From Sparassis latifolia (Eukaryota > Basidiomycota > Agaricomycetes > Polyporales > Sparassidaceae), in the NCBI GenBank assembly GCA_018466975.1, contig CM031561.1, forward strand, positions 3,658,001 through 3,722,000: 64,000 nt of DNA. The letters run 5' to 3'. The notes under the pieces are model-generated. The model did no database searches. It saw only the letters and a list, made by a program, of their open reading frames with translations, and had not been told where the DNA came from. Positions 12,154-24,171 of the stretch are shown piece by piece (the first letter of the stretch is position 1; the number at the start of each line of letters is the position of its first letter). The position numbers were made by a program, and so were the translations under genes.

Positions 12154-12930
12154 GTGCTAGATTCACTGTTGGGTTGATGTTGAACATCTAACCGTGCGTA
12201 TAAACTTGTAGATGAACACCTGCAACCTTCAGACGCGTGTCGATACCTTGATTGATGGCCATCTCTTAGGTCTTCCTTTTCTTCGTTCCAGTTACTTGCC
12301 AAGTTTGCTTGCATTTTTGCTATCCGTCCTGCTGTGTTGTCTATGTGCTGTTATGTATACCAGATGCTGTCCTACATGCCATTGCTCTTCTACCGTTGAC
12401 TTTCCTTCTTGCTCTGGCTCTCGTCGCTGTGATAATGTACTTATGTTGGCGAGTCTCGTCACCTGCACACTTCTACCACTATTCCTAGCTTCATTTTCTC
12501 GTGAAGTGACATATCCTATGGCCTTACAAATTGATTTTATCAATTTATCAATTGGGCGCGTTCTTTTAGCGATCGAATTGAAGATGCACGTGATCGTGTA
12601 TTGGCGTGACTATATGGTGACTGGTGACCGGTGACTAGTGTAACCCGTCGCACTGGTGGGCGCCCGCTGATATAACTCGTAATTTGTTCAAGTTCACCAT
12701 CCAAGCTCACTGATTTGTATGTCAAACGCTCGAGGAGATTGAAAATCGACCGTTTTATCTGAAGAAGGTGAGCTTGTGACCACTTATTCTGTGTTTTTGA
12801 CAGTATGGGCATTAAGACAGGACTCTGACGGGACTACGAGCTTCGTGCACCCTCCTCTCACTTGCAACTTCATTCAGCATATCGACGAGATTCGAATTGC
12901 ATCTGTTTACTCTAACAGCTTCTGCAGAAG
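12154..12930. other. No supported gene
   Basis: Intergenic DNA between a zinc-finger gene and the next plus-strand gene. It holds only short, unconvincing frames. A CACGTGATCGTG string near 12,587 contains an E-box-like palindrome, with no evidence of function. Confidence 0.4.
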
Positions 12931-14433
12931 ATGTTCACACCTTTACCTGAGGGAGTCGTTGATACCTACTCCCTTGTCGTTCCCAGTCCGAATTCTACAC
13001 TATTTCAACTATGCTTAACCGTATTGGTGTACACCTGTTGATAACGTATCCTTCCAACAGCAGTGCTCTACCGAGGCCATCAACGTAGTCGCCCACCAAT
13101 TGCGGGGTGCGCACCTATTGCACGGGAAAGCGTTTGCTACACTCTGTATGAACGGTGGTATGCTCAAGGGCCGTAGGTATCTCAACGTGTCGTCCCTGCA
13201 GGCGTCTCGCTTCTCACAGTACTCATATGTCTCGTCACTATGTAAATCCTTCCGGAGATTATATGTGAGCTATAACTCTTCTGTCGTCTGGAGTCAATGA
13301 ATCAACTTATTTGTTGTATCGCGCTCAGGTGACTGCGAAAGAAGAGTCAATCGTCGCTGCACGGACTCCAAGGAGGAGACCTAATTCCCCGCAGTTCCGC
13401 CGGAACATCATCACACTCGACCCTCTCCGCCTTACCTCGTCCGACTGGATAGAACTTTATGGTCTCCACTGCCAGGCATACGACCGACAATATCTTTCCT
13501 TCAACCCAGCCTCTCGGGTATGGAGACGTCTCGTCAGCTCCATCGGCCAGCCGCATGCCATTCCCCTTCACTATCACACCACGAGCACAGCGCAGACAGA
13601 CCCAGAGATTGATTCAAGATCTCCAGTCTCGCTTCAATCCCCCTTCCCTAATGGAACCTTGGGATTCTTGTACTACTACCAAGATCCCGAGCTGCACCCC
13701 AAGTTAGGCGAGGTTCGCTTTCGGCTCACGCCCTCCAGTGACCAGCGACGATTCAAGTACGGCGAGGATCTCTTGTTGCCAGACGGCCTTCCGTGGCGGA
13801 TACCTCTCATCAGCATCGCTGCGAGACAGTCGTGGGTTATGCTGCGAAACATCTTGCTCCGCGACGGCCTTGTCACGGAATCCCTCCTCGAGAGCTGCGT
13901 CCGTGACGGCAAAAAAATGACCCCGCGCCCGTTAGTTATTTCTGCGCTGGACACGCCCTTCGTCGTGGATTTCGCCTTGGGCCTCAAAAGGCTGTGGGTG
14001 TTTGGCGACGAAGAAGCAGAGTCGATCACGTTCCCGCGCTGGTTCGTGGAGAAACGCCCGAAGCAGCCATCGGCACGGCCATACACAGGTCAGTGTGCAA
14101 GTCTATACTTCCGACGGTCGTTGACACGCCCCGCTTCGTCCTGCAGGATCTGCCCTCTGCCAATTAGAGTTGTCCCACCTCCCGGAACACAAGGACAAGC
14201 CCGCGCTCCTGCTCCGTGTCGTGAAGGTTCTTCGCCCCGTTGTATGTCAGATCCCGGATTATGACGGCTTTATCGGCAAGCCCACGGAAGGCGAGCTTTT
14301 CTGCACGAACGGCGTGCCGAAAGCGTTTGTTCCCAGCAACGCTACCGATGAGGAAGTCGTACGGCGCTTGACTACAGCTCGCCGCAAGGTTGAGATTCCA
14401 GCCAAGCCTGATGCGCTCCTGGAATCCGCTTGA
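12931..14433 (+). CDS. Protein of unknown function, basidiomycete type
   Basis: No named domain recognised. A likely start is ATG 12,931 (MFTPLPEGVVDTYSLVVP), followed by an unusually short 34-bp intron (13,027-13,060) and an exon reading QCSTEAINVVAHQLRGAHLL. One or more introns between about 13,180 and 13,330 lead to the main exon (about 13,330-14,088), which is continuous and Arg/Leu/Pro-rich with several Trp. A clear 58-bp intron (14,089-14,146, GTCAGT...CTGCAG) joins it in frame to the last exon, which ends in ALLESA and a stop at 14,433. The last two exons are well supported; the 5' structure is tentative. It converges on the SREBP gene, with about 410 bp between the two stops. Confidence 0.6.
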
Positions 14434-14844
14434 GCTCATGACCACTTGGACGGGTGGCGTCTATCTCCATGCTCTCATTCTCTGCTCGTGCGTCCATATT
14501 CACAAGGATATGCAAGAGCGGCGTTCAAAAATTTCGTCCAGGCTGTAGCCCAGACAGGAGTTTGCTTTAGTCCTAGATAGTTGAATGCAATAACCTCCTC
14601 CCTCTCTGGGAGGATGTTGAGGTAAATTTACAGCTCTGCGACCCAGCCGAGTGTCCAGGTTATCTACCGCACAGACTGCATACTTCCGCAGCAAGACGAT
14701 GTTGATCGTGAGTGGATACGTTATGAATAAACACGAGCAAACTAGCGCAACAGCAGCGGAAGATCATAAATACGAAGCAAGAAGAGCGAACATCCAAGCG
14801 ATTATACAATCATAGCAAGTAATATTCAATGTACACGAGTTGTC
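14434..14844. other. Convergent intergenic region
   Basis: The 3' flanks of two convergent genes meet here. No gene, and no obvious structured RNA seen. Confidence 0.5.
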
Positions 14845-17800
14845 TCACTCTTGAGAAGTTCTTCCTCCCCTGCGGAATGCTCTCTCGCGCTCGACCAGCA
14901 TGTCTACAACTCTATCTCTCGCGTCCTCCAGCGCTGCGCCGAGCTGCTCGTCGGCTAGTCGGCCGCCGCCAAACTCGAACGCCGGCGACCCTAGTGCCGT
15001 GCGCAGCGCCATGTGCAGAGCTGCGTTCCTCTGCGAGGGCGACGGAGGGGTGACAACACAAACGGTACGCCTGTCGAGCATGCGGGAATTGATGAGGGGA
15101 ATATGCGTCTGTAGGCGATGGTCGCGCTCAGCAAGGCCCGGACCTCGGCTTCGTCTGTACTTGCAAGGTCCTGCTCGTCTTCACAGTCCTCGTCTGCATC
15201 TGCATCCTCGTATGCGTGAGGACGGTGCGGGGGTAAGAGGTCCTGTGAGCAGAAGCCCGTGTTCCAGATGCGCTCGAGCGACATGGCCAGTTCAGCAGTG
15301 CGCCCGCCGATCGACTTGCCAGCCGAGATTGTCTCTCGGCGCTCCTGCTCTTCACTGGCATCTTTCTCCGCATCATACACGTACTCGTATTCACCGTCAC
15401 CGTCGCAGTCACGTTCCTCAGCAGGGCAGCGACCTTCCCGCACGACGGTGCGCACGAAGAGCGCCGCGGCGTGCTTGCGGAGACGCTCCCGGATGAGGAT
15501 CGCTGCAAGGATGCCAAGTGGAGTGCGCTTCTCGCATGCAGCACAGCGACCCTTGCGCTCAGAGACGTGCCAGAGGCGCCACTTCTCGAGCCATTCGGCG
15601 GCATCGTCCACGCTCATGCTCTCGAGGGCCAGCCGCTCATCGGCACGCACGATCTCGCGCTCCCGCGCGCTCTCCCAAAGTGCCGCAGCCTTAGAGTGTG
15701 ACACGGGCCGCATGATAAGAGCAAGTGTGGATAAATCGGTAGCGGACGCCGAGAAGGTCGAGATGTGCCAGGACATGCACCAGTATGTTTGCACGCGAGT
15801 CGTGTTGCAGACTTCGCCTGATGAAAAAGGGTAAGTCCTCTGACAGTTAAGTAATCACAGCGAGCTAGACATACGATTAAAGGCGACAAGCTCGCCGAGC
15901 CGAACCCATGCTCTCTGCTCCAGCTGGTTCAGCTCGATACCTCTATCAACTCTGCCGGCTTTGATGACTCCTTGCAAGAGTCCGATGAAGCCGTCAGATA
16001 CACTCAACGCAGCTCGCAGTCGAGTGGCTTCGTCCTCCGAGCCCCGCTTAGCAGGCGCGAGCGCGTCCATCAGAGCGGCCCGATTATAAAACTTGGACTT
16101 TGGAGACTTCACGTCGTCCGTCGGCTTAGGCTCTGAAGAGGACTTCACGCTGTCCGTCTTTGCCTCATCAGCGGTTGCAGGCCAAATACGGTGAAAGGCG
16201 AAGTACGCGGAGACTCTGGCGCGGACGCTCGTGGCGCGGAGCGCACCAGACAGCCACGGCACGATCACGTAGAAAAAGACGAGGGTGGAGATCAGTAGAT
16301 GCACTGCCTGGACAACATCGTGCCAACTGTACGAGCTCATATCGGTCACCGACGGTGTGGGCGACTGGGACTGTGCAGGTATATGAGGCGTAAGAACTAT
16401 ACCATGGTGAGCAGCAGGTGAGGAGTTTGCGTGCGAGCGCGTGGACGACATGAGGGGGGTGTTGAAGACCGAGAAGAACGCAAAGACTGCCAGAAGATAC
16501 TGCTGGGCCGGAGCAGGTTGAGCTGTCACACCTTCCTGCGGCTGCATCAACGCTGCCTGAACTGGCTGAGTGGTGGAGAAGTTGGGGGGCTCGGTTGGCT
16601 GAGCGGGTAACGATGCTCCGCCGGAAGCGAGCGCAGACATAACAGCTGGTAAAGGATTCTTGCGAGGGCGACCACGCTTGCGCTTCTCTGGGACAACACC
16701 AGGCGTGGCGGGAATGAGAGGCGGGAGCACAGGTCTCGAGAGTTTCTCTTTCTTGACCTGCTTCGCGAGTTTCGCCTTCTTGCGCGAACGGCCCTCGCCG
16801 TCCTCACCCTCGCTGTCCTCGCCATCACCGTCTTCATCCCCACTCCCAGCGTCCGCGTCGTCGTCTTCGATTTCATCTTTCTCCTCCCCGCCGAACCTCA
16901 TGCGCCATTCGCGCTCCCATTCCTTAAGCAGCGCGGGACCGCCGACAAGGCCAGCAATGAGCGACTTCAGTCCATCCTGCTCATGCCTGAAGCGTGCCTC
17001 GCGCTTCTTCAGCACGCTACACGAATGCGAGATGAGCAACAAGTAATAGACACAGGCGCGCAAACCTACCGTATGTACTCGGTAGCCTTGCCCAGCACGT
17101 TCGCCTTGCTCATCTTCCGTGCGACCTTGACTCCGTCGACGAATCCACGGGCATCCACAATATCGTTATGTACGTTCAGTCCGCCGCCGTTCTTCGCCTC
17201 CAGTACTCGTAGCGCAGGAACCGCCTGCTTCAAGCCAGTGATACGCGCGTTCAGGTTTGTCCGGTACCGCCGCTCGATAGTCGTATGGCTGGTCTTCGGG
17301 CGGCCAATGACGGACGTCGCTGGGGGCGCCAACGTTAGATCTGCCCCAGGTGATTCCACCTTACCTGACGGCAAAGTGAAGGAGTCTGGCTTAGGGCTAC
17401 CACGCTTGCTCGCTGCGAGGGAGGAGTTTTGGCGGACCAGCCGCGGAATAGGCAGCTTCGATTGTCCGCCTGCCGCTGCTAGTTGTTGCACTTGCGCGCT
17501 GACGGGCACGGCAAGCATGACGCCCGCCATCTCGCGCACGCGCTGCGCGAGTTCCTGCGCGGGGTCACTAAGGTTGCATTCGCTCGGGGAGAGCTGCTTG
17601 TGACCGAGGCGCTGTCCAAACCGGGAGATAACGATGCGCCGGATGAGGACGAGGAGGACGTAACGCTCAGCCGGCGAGCGGGTCCGCCTTGGAACTCTGT
17701 GTGCCATTTCTGCTCCCCTGCTGGAGAGAAGAACATGTCGCCGTCGGCCATGAGGAACGAATTCTCGGGCGGGGGCAGACCGAGGCTGCTCTGGTCCATC

Positions 17801-18138
17801 ATGGACGAGAAGTGCAGTGTGTGCGGGTCGACCGCCATGTTGGCGTCGAAGTCGAGATCCATTGGGAGAGAAAAGTTGAAATCTGAGCTGAGCTCGTTGA
17901 ATTTGGCGTCAGCATGTGTCCACGACGAGAGTGAAGACCAGTCCTGGGCATTGTCCGTGGTCTCGCCCAGGCTCTGGAGCAGGAAGCTGAGGGGATCAGA
18001 GCTGTCAGACGAGAGCTCGCGCTGTTCCAGGTTCGGCGATGGGGTGTGCATCGAGGAGCTGCTGGACGAAGATGGCGGTGTCGAGGTGGTCGAAAACAAC
18101 GGTGGGGTCGACGTCGCTGGAAACGACGAGTCGGACAT
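14845..18138 (-). CDS. sre1: SREBP/Sre1-type bHLH transcription factor, membrane-bound
   Basis: Membrane-anchored sterol/oxygen-responsive regulator. From Met 18,138 (MSDSSFPATSTPP) the N-terminus is Ser/Pro-rich and acidic, like an activation domain. At 17,300-17,016 lies a basic helix-loop-helix with HTTIERRYRTNLNARI. The Tyr in ERRYR, in place of the usual Arg, is the SREBP signature. The loop is long, as in fungal Sre1. Then come an acidic segment, a basic KRKRGRPRKN stretch, and two hydrophobic segments (about 16,505-16,450, and 16,325-16,255 with LLISTLVFFYVIVPWLSGAL) fitting the two-pass hairpin. The Arg/Cys-rich C-terminal domain ends at 14,845. Introns: 17,017-17,069 and 15,818-15,874, both in phase. 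A frame change near 17,610-17,670 may be a 53-bp intron with weak donor GTTACG. Another at about 15,105 cannot be spliced sensibly and looks like a one-base indel. In known systems the N-terminus is released by proteolysis and enters the nucleus. Confidence 0.85.
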
Positions 18139-18197
18139 GGTGAAGAGACAAGCAGCATCCGCAGGACATCGAACCACTTTCTAGAGTCAAAGTCCGT

Positions 18198-18203
18198 CAC
18201 GTG
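18198..18203. promoter_or_regulatory. E-box CACGTG upstream of the SREBP gene
   Basis: A perfect CACGTG palindrome lies about 60 bp before the SREBP start codon. Tyr-containing SREBP bHLH domains can bind both E-boxes and sterol response elements, so self-regulation is possible. This is inference from position and family; the site is short and could be chance. Confidence 0.3.
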
Positions 18204-18638
18204 CGCCTGCCTCATTCGGTAGTGTCGCGTCCTCCGTTCTTCCGCTCTTCCGAGTCGAAGGCGGTTCGAGGAGAAATTCCTCCGTGACATCGGGGACATT
18301 GGATAGATTGGTAGAAAATGTTAGATCAGGCCCGAGTAGGGGAAGAAACAATTGAACTGTGGATATCTTCATTTTACCGAACCGATATCGGGATTCTCAT
18401 GGAGCTGCAGCTGCGATGCAGAGAAGACACAACCCTCTTTGCTCAGTATTCTCGAAGTCGAACCACGGCCCAAGAAGTATATATCTGCAAACAACCACTA
18501 TCAAACAGCAGAATAACGATTATTGTATATTCTGCATCTCGATTCCGCTCGATATCCGAACAACAGAGGAAACTAGCACAGACAACAGTACAGCTATGTT
18601 CCATACGCCATAATACAGCACAGAAACCCAAGGAGGAA

Positions 18639-20921
18639 TTATACAAGCTCCACAAAATTTGCAGGGAAGGCGCCTTCACGCCCCTCCAGCTTACCCCGCC
18701 ACCACGTATTCGTGTCCTGGCTCTTCTGCGTTACAACTATGACTTGACCTTTCGTAAACGACAAATCATCCGGCTTCAACATAAACAGCTTAGTTCCGGC
18801 CCTGCAACCACATAAAGGAGGAAACGCACCTGCACAGCCTTGAAATTATACAGAGCGATGGCACGGGCAATTCCTTCTTGCGGCTTCAAAGGCTTCGTCA
18901 GCTCAGTCTTGGGCGCAAGCTTCACCTGCTTGTAGCTCGAGCCTAGCGACCGCGAACCTCCACCATAATCCAATGCATCAATATCATTGGGTTCAAACGG
19001 GTCTCCTTGCGAATACGCGTGCCCATTGCGCGCATTGCCGTTGGCACGGTACCCGCTCAACGATGGCCTGTGGCTGTCGGCGTCTGACCCCGTCAGGCTG
19101 GAGCGCGCAGCGTTGAACGGCGGCAGCGAGTTGAACGGCGAGCCGTGCTGGTATTCGTCCGGACCGCTCACGCGTGGGGAGTCAAAGTGCGGATGGCGCC
19201 GCAACCTCTCGTCGGAGATGTAATCCGACTCGAACTGCGTCTCGAAGTATCCTGTGGCAGGGCGAGCGCGGTGGGGCGACCACCCGTCCTCTGCAGCGCG
19301 AGAGGAGCCATACGGCGGAGAATCGCGGCGGTCCATGGGCACCGGCGCCCTGCTGGGGTCGTGGAACTCGGACGCGAACGACGACCCACTGTCCTTCCGC
19401 TTCCCCCACCCGAGGCCCAGCGAGCGCTCCTTCTTCTTCTTCAGCCGTGGGCTCCCACCGTCGCCGGCCCCCGACATCGCGCTCGGCGGCACCTCGCCGT
19501 ACGGGCCCCCGACCCCGCCGAACACGTAGTCGTCCTCACCACCCCGCGCGCTCAACTCTTCCACCCACCGCCGTCTCCCCGGCATCCCCGTGCACGCCTC
19601 CAGTGTCCTGATCAGCGGCTGCGCCCACTCCGGCGGCGGAATCGCCCCGCTGAGCAGCGATTTCGCCGAGGCGTCGCGGTGGTACGCCTGCGCGTTGGCG
19701 TCCTGCCGCTCGAGGATGACCGATCCTTCGATCGAGACCCCGCCAAACAAGCCGCGCGTTTTCGAGTAGCTGTACCTGTAGAGAGAGATACATAAACCGA
19801 CAGTCAGAGAGCCAACAAGCGGACTTACATTGCTGCAAGCTTCCCGCTAGTGTTCACGGATCCGATCGCTTCGCCGTTCCGGCCGAGCGGTCCAACGGCG
19901 ATACTCAGGTTTCCGCCTAATGTGAGTGACCCAGCAGCCATAAATGATCTCTGTTAATTTGGGTGAGTGATCGTGTATCCGAAATGGAGGGACAACAAAG
20001 AGTTAAAGTCAGGAACATGCGCCGGTTCCATACGCAAATCTCCCGCTGGTGCAAAATTGGGTGAGAAGACTCCACATCAGCTTTTGTGCCAGCTTAACCA
20101 AGCCATGTACCACAGGCATGAAGACAGGTTTGGCGACTTCGCATGCGGCACATGGGAAGAAGCCAGTGTGACAGCTGCACAACACTGCTGTGATCCAATC
20201 AGAAGGACGACCGCCTCGAAGACTGCATGTTCTACAACAGTCCACGAATGACAACGACGGAGATCTGCGACATTTGACAGACACGAAGATCTGCAGCGAT
20301 CCAAGCCGTGGTACAGCAGGCAAACATGCACCCAGAGTGGCACCACAATTTATGTCGCGTCAAGAACGAAACGACTTACAACAGCCTGAGAAGATGATCA
20401 GCTTGCGCAGCACATCAGTGCTCGTGCCGCTTACCGCTCTCGAATTCAGCACGATCAGGAAGTCCGTCATCTCAGCCCCCGCCTGGCCGCCGAAGCCGAC
20501 ACCGGCGGTGCCGATCGCACTTGGTGCGGACCACGCTATGGAACAACAGGTCGTCGGCGTCGTCATGGGCGTGTGACGGTCACAGCACTCACATCCATCT
20601 TCGAGCCTCGCGATGACTAGTCCAGCGCCCCCGCGCGCCGAGAATAAAAAGCCGGCCTTGACGATAGTAAAGATCGCGAAGCCCTTGGCGTTCTCCAGGA
20701 CGCTCCGTGGGACGACCTAACCGCCAATACAGCCGAGCTCGCAGACGGCAGCTACAACACTCACCCCGTCCAGTCCGTTGTTCCCGCCGTCAACGAACGA
20801 TTTGACTGCGCGAGAGGTGTGAGAAGGTAGCCCGAATCAAGTCCAGACTCCACGCACATGTTTTGGCAGCTTTGGAGCATTCTTTCGGCAGCGTCTGAGG
20901 AAGAGGAGAGTTCAGCTTCAT
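18639..20921 (-). CDS. SYLF-SH3 actin-patch protein (Lsb3/Ysc84 family)
   Basis: Lipid- and actin-binding endocytic adaptor. The start at 20,921 reads MKLNSPLPQTLPKECSKAAK, the usual opening of the family. Exons then give the SYLF domain: VLENAKGFAIFTIVKAGFLF, GTAGVGFGGQAGAEMTDFLI, AAGSLTLGGNLSIAVGPLGR and YSYSKTRGLFGGVSIEGSVI. A Ser/Pro-rich linker follows (to about 18,880), then a C-terminal SH3 domain: ALYNFKAVQ, joined across a 56-bp intron (18,774-18,829) to PDDLSFTKGQVIVV, then WWRGKLEGREGAFPANFVEL. All introns checked are in phase. Two oddities: a 6-nt exon (20,380-20,385) encoding Ala-Val of the conserved NSRAAVRSF, and a 429-bp intron (19,951-20,379) far longer than the others. In yeast, Lsb3/Ysc84 bundle actin and bind Las17 through SH3. 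Confidence 0.9.
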
Positions 20922-22578
20922 GGTGTAGACTGTCAAGCAGAAGTCGGCCGAATGAATGCATAAGCAGTGCTAATGGCGGGTGGACAAGGACTGTTGCGGA
21001 ACCCATTGCATCACTCCTATGACCAACCAGACTCCTTCCCAGACGTCGGCGGGATCGGAAACAGACCGTAGAAATGTAGAATGAAAATCTGTAGACACAA
21101 ACATTGCAAAGAGATAAAGATACGGGCAAGAACAAGGACAAGGACCAACTGCGAGGACAAAAGGATTCAGAGGCCAGTTTCCAACCCTGCTCTTGTTGAA
21201 AAATACGTCCTGCGCAAGCAGACGCCAACACTTAGATCCGCGGGGGCGCCGGGGTGCTCGCCAAGCAGTCCCAACAACGCCAATCTTGTGAACAAAAGTA
21301 TGATTAAAAACCGTACGCGGAGAGGGAGACCGTTGTATTCAAAAATCGAATGAAACAGTAAGAGAAATTCAGACTCAGAGAAAGTGCGGCAACGGCTTAC
21401 GTAAGGTGCAAGATACGACGCGCGATTTCCGCTGAAGGTTCAAATTTTCATGCAGAAGGTGTGGAGAAACTGGTATCAAACGCAAGAGGATCATATGTGT
21501 GATCGTTTTGACACCTTGTTGATGAGAATCGGTGAGGTACACGGCACTCTGGATTCTGGATTCTGCAAGGGTTTTGGAGGGTCTCGGGCGCTTGTGTTGA
21601 AAATTTGCACTTATTTGTCCTCATAGTTACGTAAGCTTTCTCGGAAAACTCGAGTTCAGTTTGTTCCGTCTCTCTCCTTGCGCCTGGACTTATCACCTCT
21701 CTCCATGTTGCACTGGGAAGGGGACATTTCTTGTTGGCGCAGAGAGACTGATGGGCTCTTCTTTCGCTAGCAGCTCTATGCGTTGTCTCTGGCAATAGCG
21801 ATGATGGACTTCTAGATAGTAGTGAGAGCTACACTCCTTGTAACCCAGACTATAATTTGCGCGTTCAGAATTTTCAATGCTGAAATTCTGTCTGTTCGCC
21901 TTGTTGAAAGACTGAAGAATGGGTGGTAGTTGCTCATACTTCGTTTGTCGCCAGCATCCGACATTTCTATTTAGACAGGCTGCAAGAGTTGTTGACTAGC
22001 GTTGCCACCAAGTACTCAACACACATTCCGTGAAAATGCAGTAGTCGAGGTATTTGACAACGACACTAGGATATCACCGCACCCTACGGTGCTATATCAG
22101 TCCGTCCCTCCCACCTCTCATAGGACTGATTTTGTAGTCTGCCTTTGGGAGACTAACGGTGCATAGTGTCCGCATAAAATGGCGTTGGCGCGTCCAGCTC
22201 GCCAGGTTTGTTTTTGAGGACTGCACAGTACAGTGTAGATTGAGTCCCGTGTAAATTGTAGGCTTGCGGCCAGACACGGATATCCTGAGGAACGAAGGTT
22301 GAAGCAGAGTGTCAGTCTGCCTTTGGGAGACTAGGCTTGCGCACTGCTTCGCAAGAGTTCGCATGAATCTTAATGGGAAGCTAGTCGATAGATAGGGTTG
22401 CTCTCCTGCATGCACTGGCAGGTATACATACATGCATATGGCCATGGCTGATCGTGGAAGCACCAGATATGACTCAAGAGTCTCGATTCACCGATGCTGC
22501 ATATAAGAACGCAGAGTCTCGTTCAGATGGACGTCATCGTGCACTGTGATCTGCGGCGATAGACGCACTTCTCCAGCA
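20922..22578. other. Intergenic region between divergent genes
   Basis: About 1.66 kb separating the Lsb3-like gene (minus) from the oxidase gene (plus). No supported gene. It contains two exact copies of a 20-base palindrome-like motif, listed separately. Confidence 0.45.
22136..22333. repeat. Two exact copies of a 20-mer with inverted ends
   Basis: AGTCTGCCTTTGGGAGACTA occurs at 22,136-22,155 and at 22,314-22,333. Its ends AGTCT and AGACT can pair, so each copy could form a small hairpin. The copies lie 246-443 bp upstream of the oxidase start. Role unknown; could be paired regulatory sites or the ends of a decayed insertion. Confidence 0.5.
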
Positions 22579-24083
22579 ATGTCGATGGACACCGTCAGGA
22601 ATGTTGTTGTAATCGGGGCTGGTAAGTTTTAAGACGGAAGTGTCTTGGATGATTGAAGAGTTACTGATACTGAATACGTCCAACAGGCGTAATAGGTCTC
22701 ACTACTGCGCTCAAGATCCAGGAGAAGGGCGGGTACAAGGTAACCGTTATCGCAGAGACCTTCCCCTCCGATCCCAAGTCCGTCAGATACACGAGTCCTT
22801 GGGCTGTAAGTTGATATTTTCGCAGTGATCCATCGTATGATCTGCGCTGATACTACCCAGGGAGCTCATCATGTCAGTCATGCCGCCGCTGACGTGCAGC
22901 AACGGAGTGCGTATCCATATCTCAATACTTCAAAACACCTACTCACATGCATCGCCAGAGATCGACGAGGAGACCTTCAAAGTGATGTGGGATCTCTCCG
23001 CCCCAGGCGGCGACGCGGAAGGCTGCTTCCTACGTATCAAGGAAAAAGAATGGTTCTACGATGGCAGAAACACGCATCTCGACTGGATGCCCGACGTGAG
23101 CCTCGCGCACCTCCGGCTACTCGTCGTTCTAAGCGCTCACCTCCAGCCAGTTTCAGCAGCTCCCCGAGGACCCACTCCTCCCGAACGCGCGTATCGTCTC
23201 ATTTACGACGTTCACGATCGATACGCCGGCGTACCTGAACTACTTGCTGTCCCGCTTCCTTGCGCGTGGCGGCAACGTCGTCCGGAGCACGGTGCAGCAC
23301 ATCAGCCAGATCGTCGAGGGCGGCGCGCAGGTGTTCGCTCGCGGACGTGCGTCGCCGACGCCCGTCGATGCGTTGGTGGTTTGTCCCGGGCTGGGTGCGC
23401 GCACGCTTGGCGGCGTTGAGGATAAGAACGTGTTCCCGATCAGAGGACAACTTGTCGTCCTTAGAGCTCCCTGGGTGAACTTTGGGCGGACAGCCAGTCA
23501 CGAGAAGCAGGGCGTGTGGACTTACATTGTTCCGCGAAGGAGCGGCGATGTGCGTCGGTCGTTCAAATGCTCTACATGATACATGCACTGATCTTGCGCT
23601 CCGTAGGTCATCATTGGAGGGACGAAAGTCGACAACGACTGGTATGTGGCTCCTCTGGATTGACTTGGATGATAGCCGAACATTTGCCTTGTTAATCAGG
23701 TATCCCGTAGCGCGGCCTGAGACTACACAGGACATTCTGACGCGCTGCCTCGCTCTCTGCCCCGAGCTTGCGCCAGCCCATGTCCGCGCCGAGCGTGCTC
23801 CGACGGTGGAGGATCTGTACCCTCTGATCCAGGAAGAAGGCTGCGGTTTCAGGCCTGCAAGGGCAGGCGGCATCAGACTGGGAGTTGAATGGGTCGATAC
23901 GCCGGGGAAGAAGGGAAAGATCCCAGTGGTGTTCAACTACGGGTATGCATCCGTTCAACCCTTTGTGGAATATGCGGTTACTCAAACATAAGTAGCCACG
24001 GCGGAGGCGGCTATCAGTCGTCTTGGGGGTCAGCTTCCGTCGCGCTCGACCTGTTAGAGAAGGCGCTCGTAGGAGAGCAGTGA
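22579..24083 (+). CDS. D-amino-acid oxidase (FAD-dependent)
   Basis: Oxidises D-amino acids to imino acids with release of H2O2. The first exon opens MSMDTVRNVVVIGAG and splices in phase to VIGLTTALKIQEKGGYKVTV, together the Rossmann GxGxxG FAD-binding fold at the N-terminus. Next come YTSPWAGAHH, the DAAO-specific flavin-contacting region, then NYLLSRFLARGGNVVRSTVQ, VVCPGLGARTLGG, FPIRGQLVVLRAPW, WTYIVPRRSGDVIIGGT, and a C-terminal HGGGGYQSSWGSA, matching the DAAO family signature. Introns occur at about 22,622-22,686, 22,806-22,860, 22,908-22,960, 23,096-23,151, 23,550-23,606, 23,643-23,699 and 23,942-23,998. The C-terminus (ALVGEQ) lacks the peroxisomal SKL signal typical of many DAAOs, unless an alternative 3' exon exists. 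Converges on the Nudix gene 88 bp away. Confidence 0.9.
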
Positions 24084-24171
24084 GCATTCAATGTTGCAGA
24101 CCAGAGATTGTTTAGTACATCCGGATACAATCAAATCGGCCGGTCAAAGGACATCGCGCTCCATCTTAGTA

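Noticed and set aside
17614..17670. Second true frameshift in the SREBP gene
   Set aside because: A 53-bp GT-AG intron (donor GTTACG, acceptor GGACAG) restores phase with the length usual here, so an intron explains it adequately.
21081..21353. Ninety-codon plus-strand frame upstream of the SYLF-SH3 gene
   Set aside because: Basic, low-complexity, with no domain and no splice partner; probably chance.
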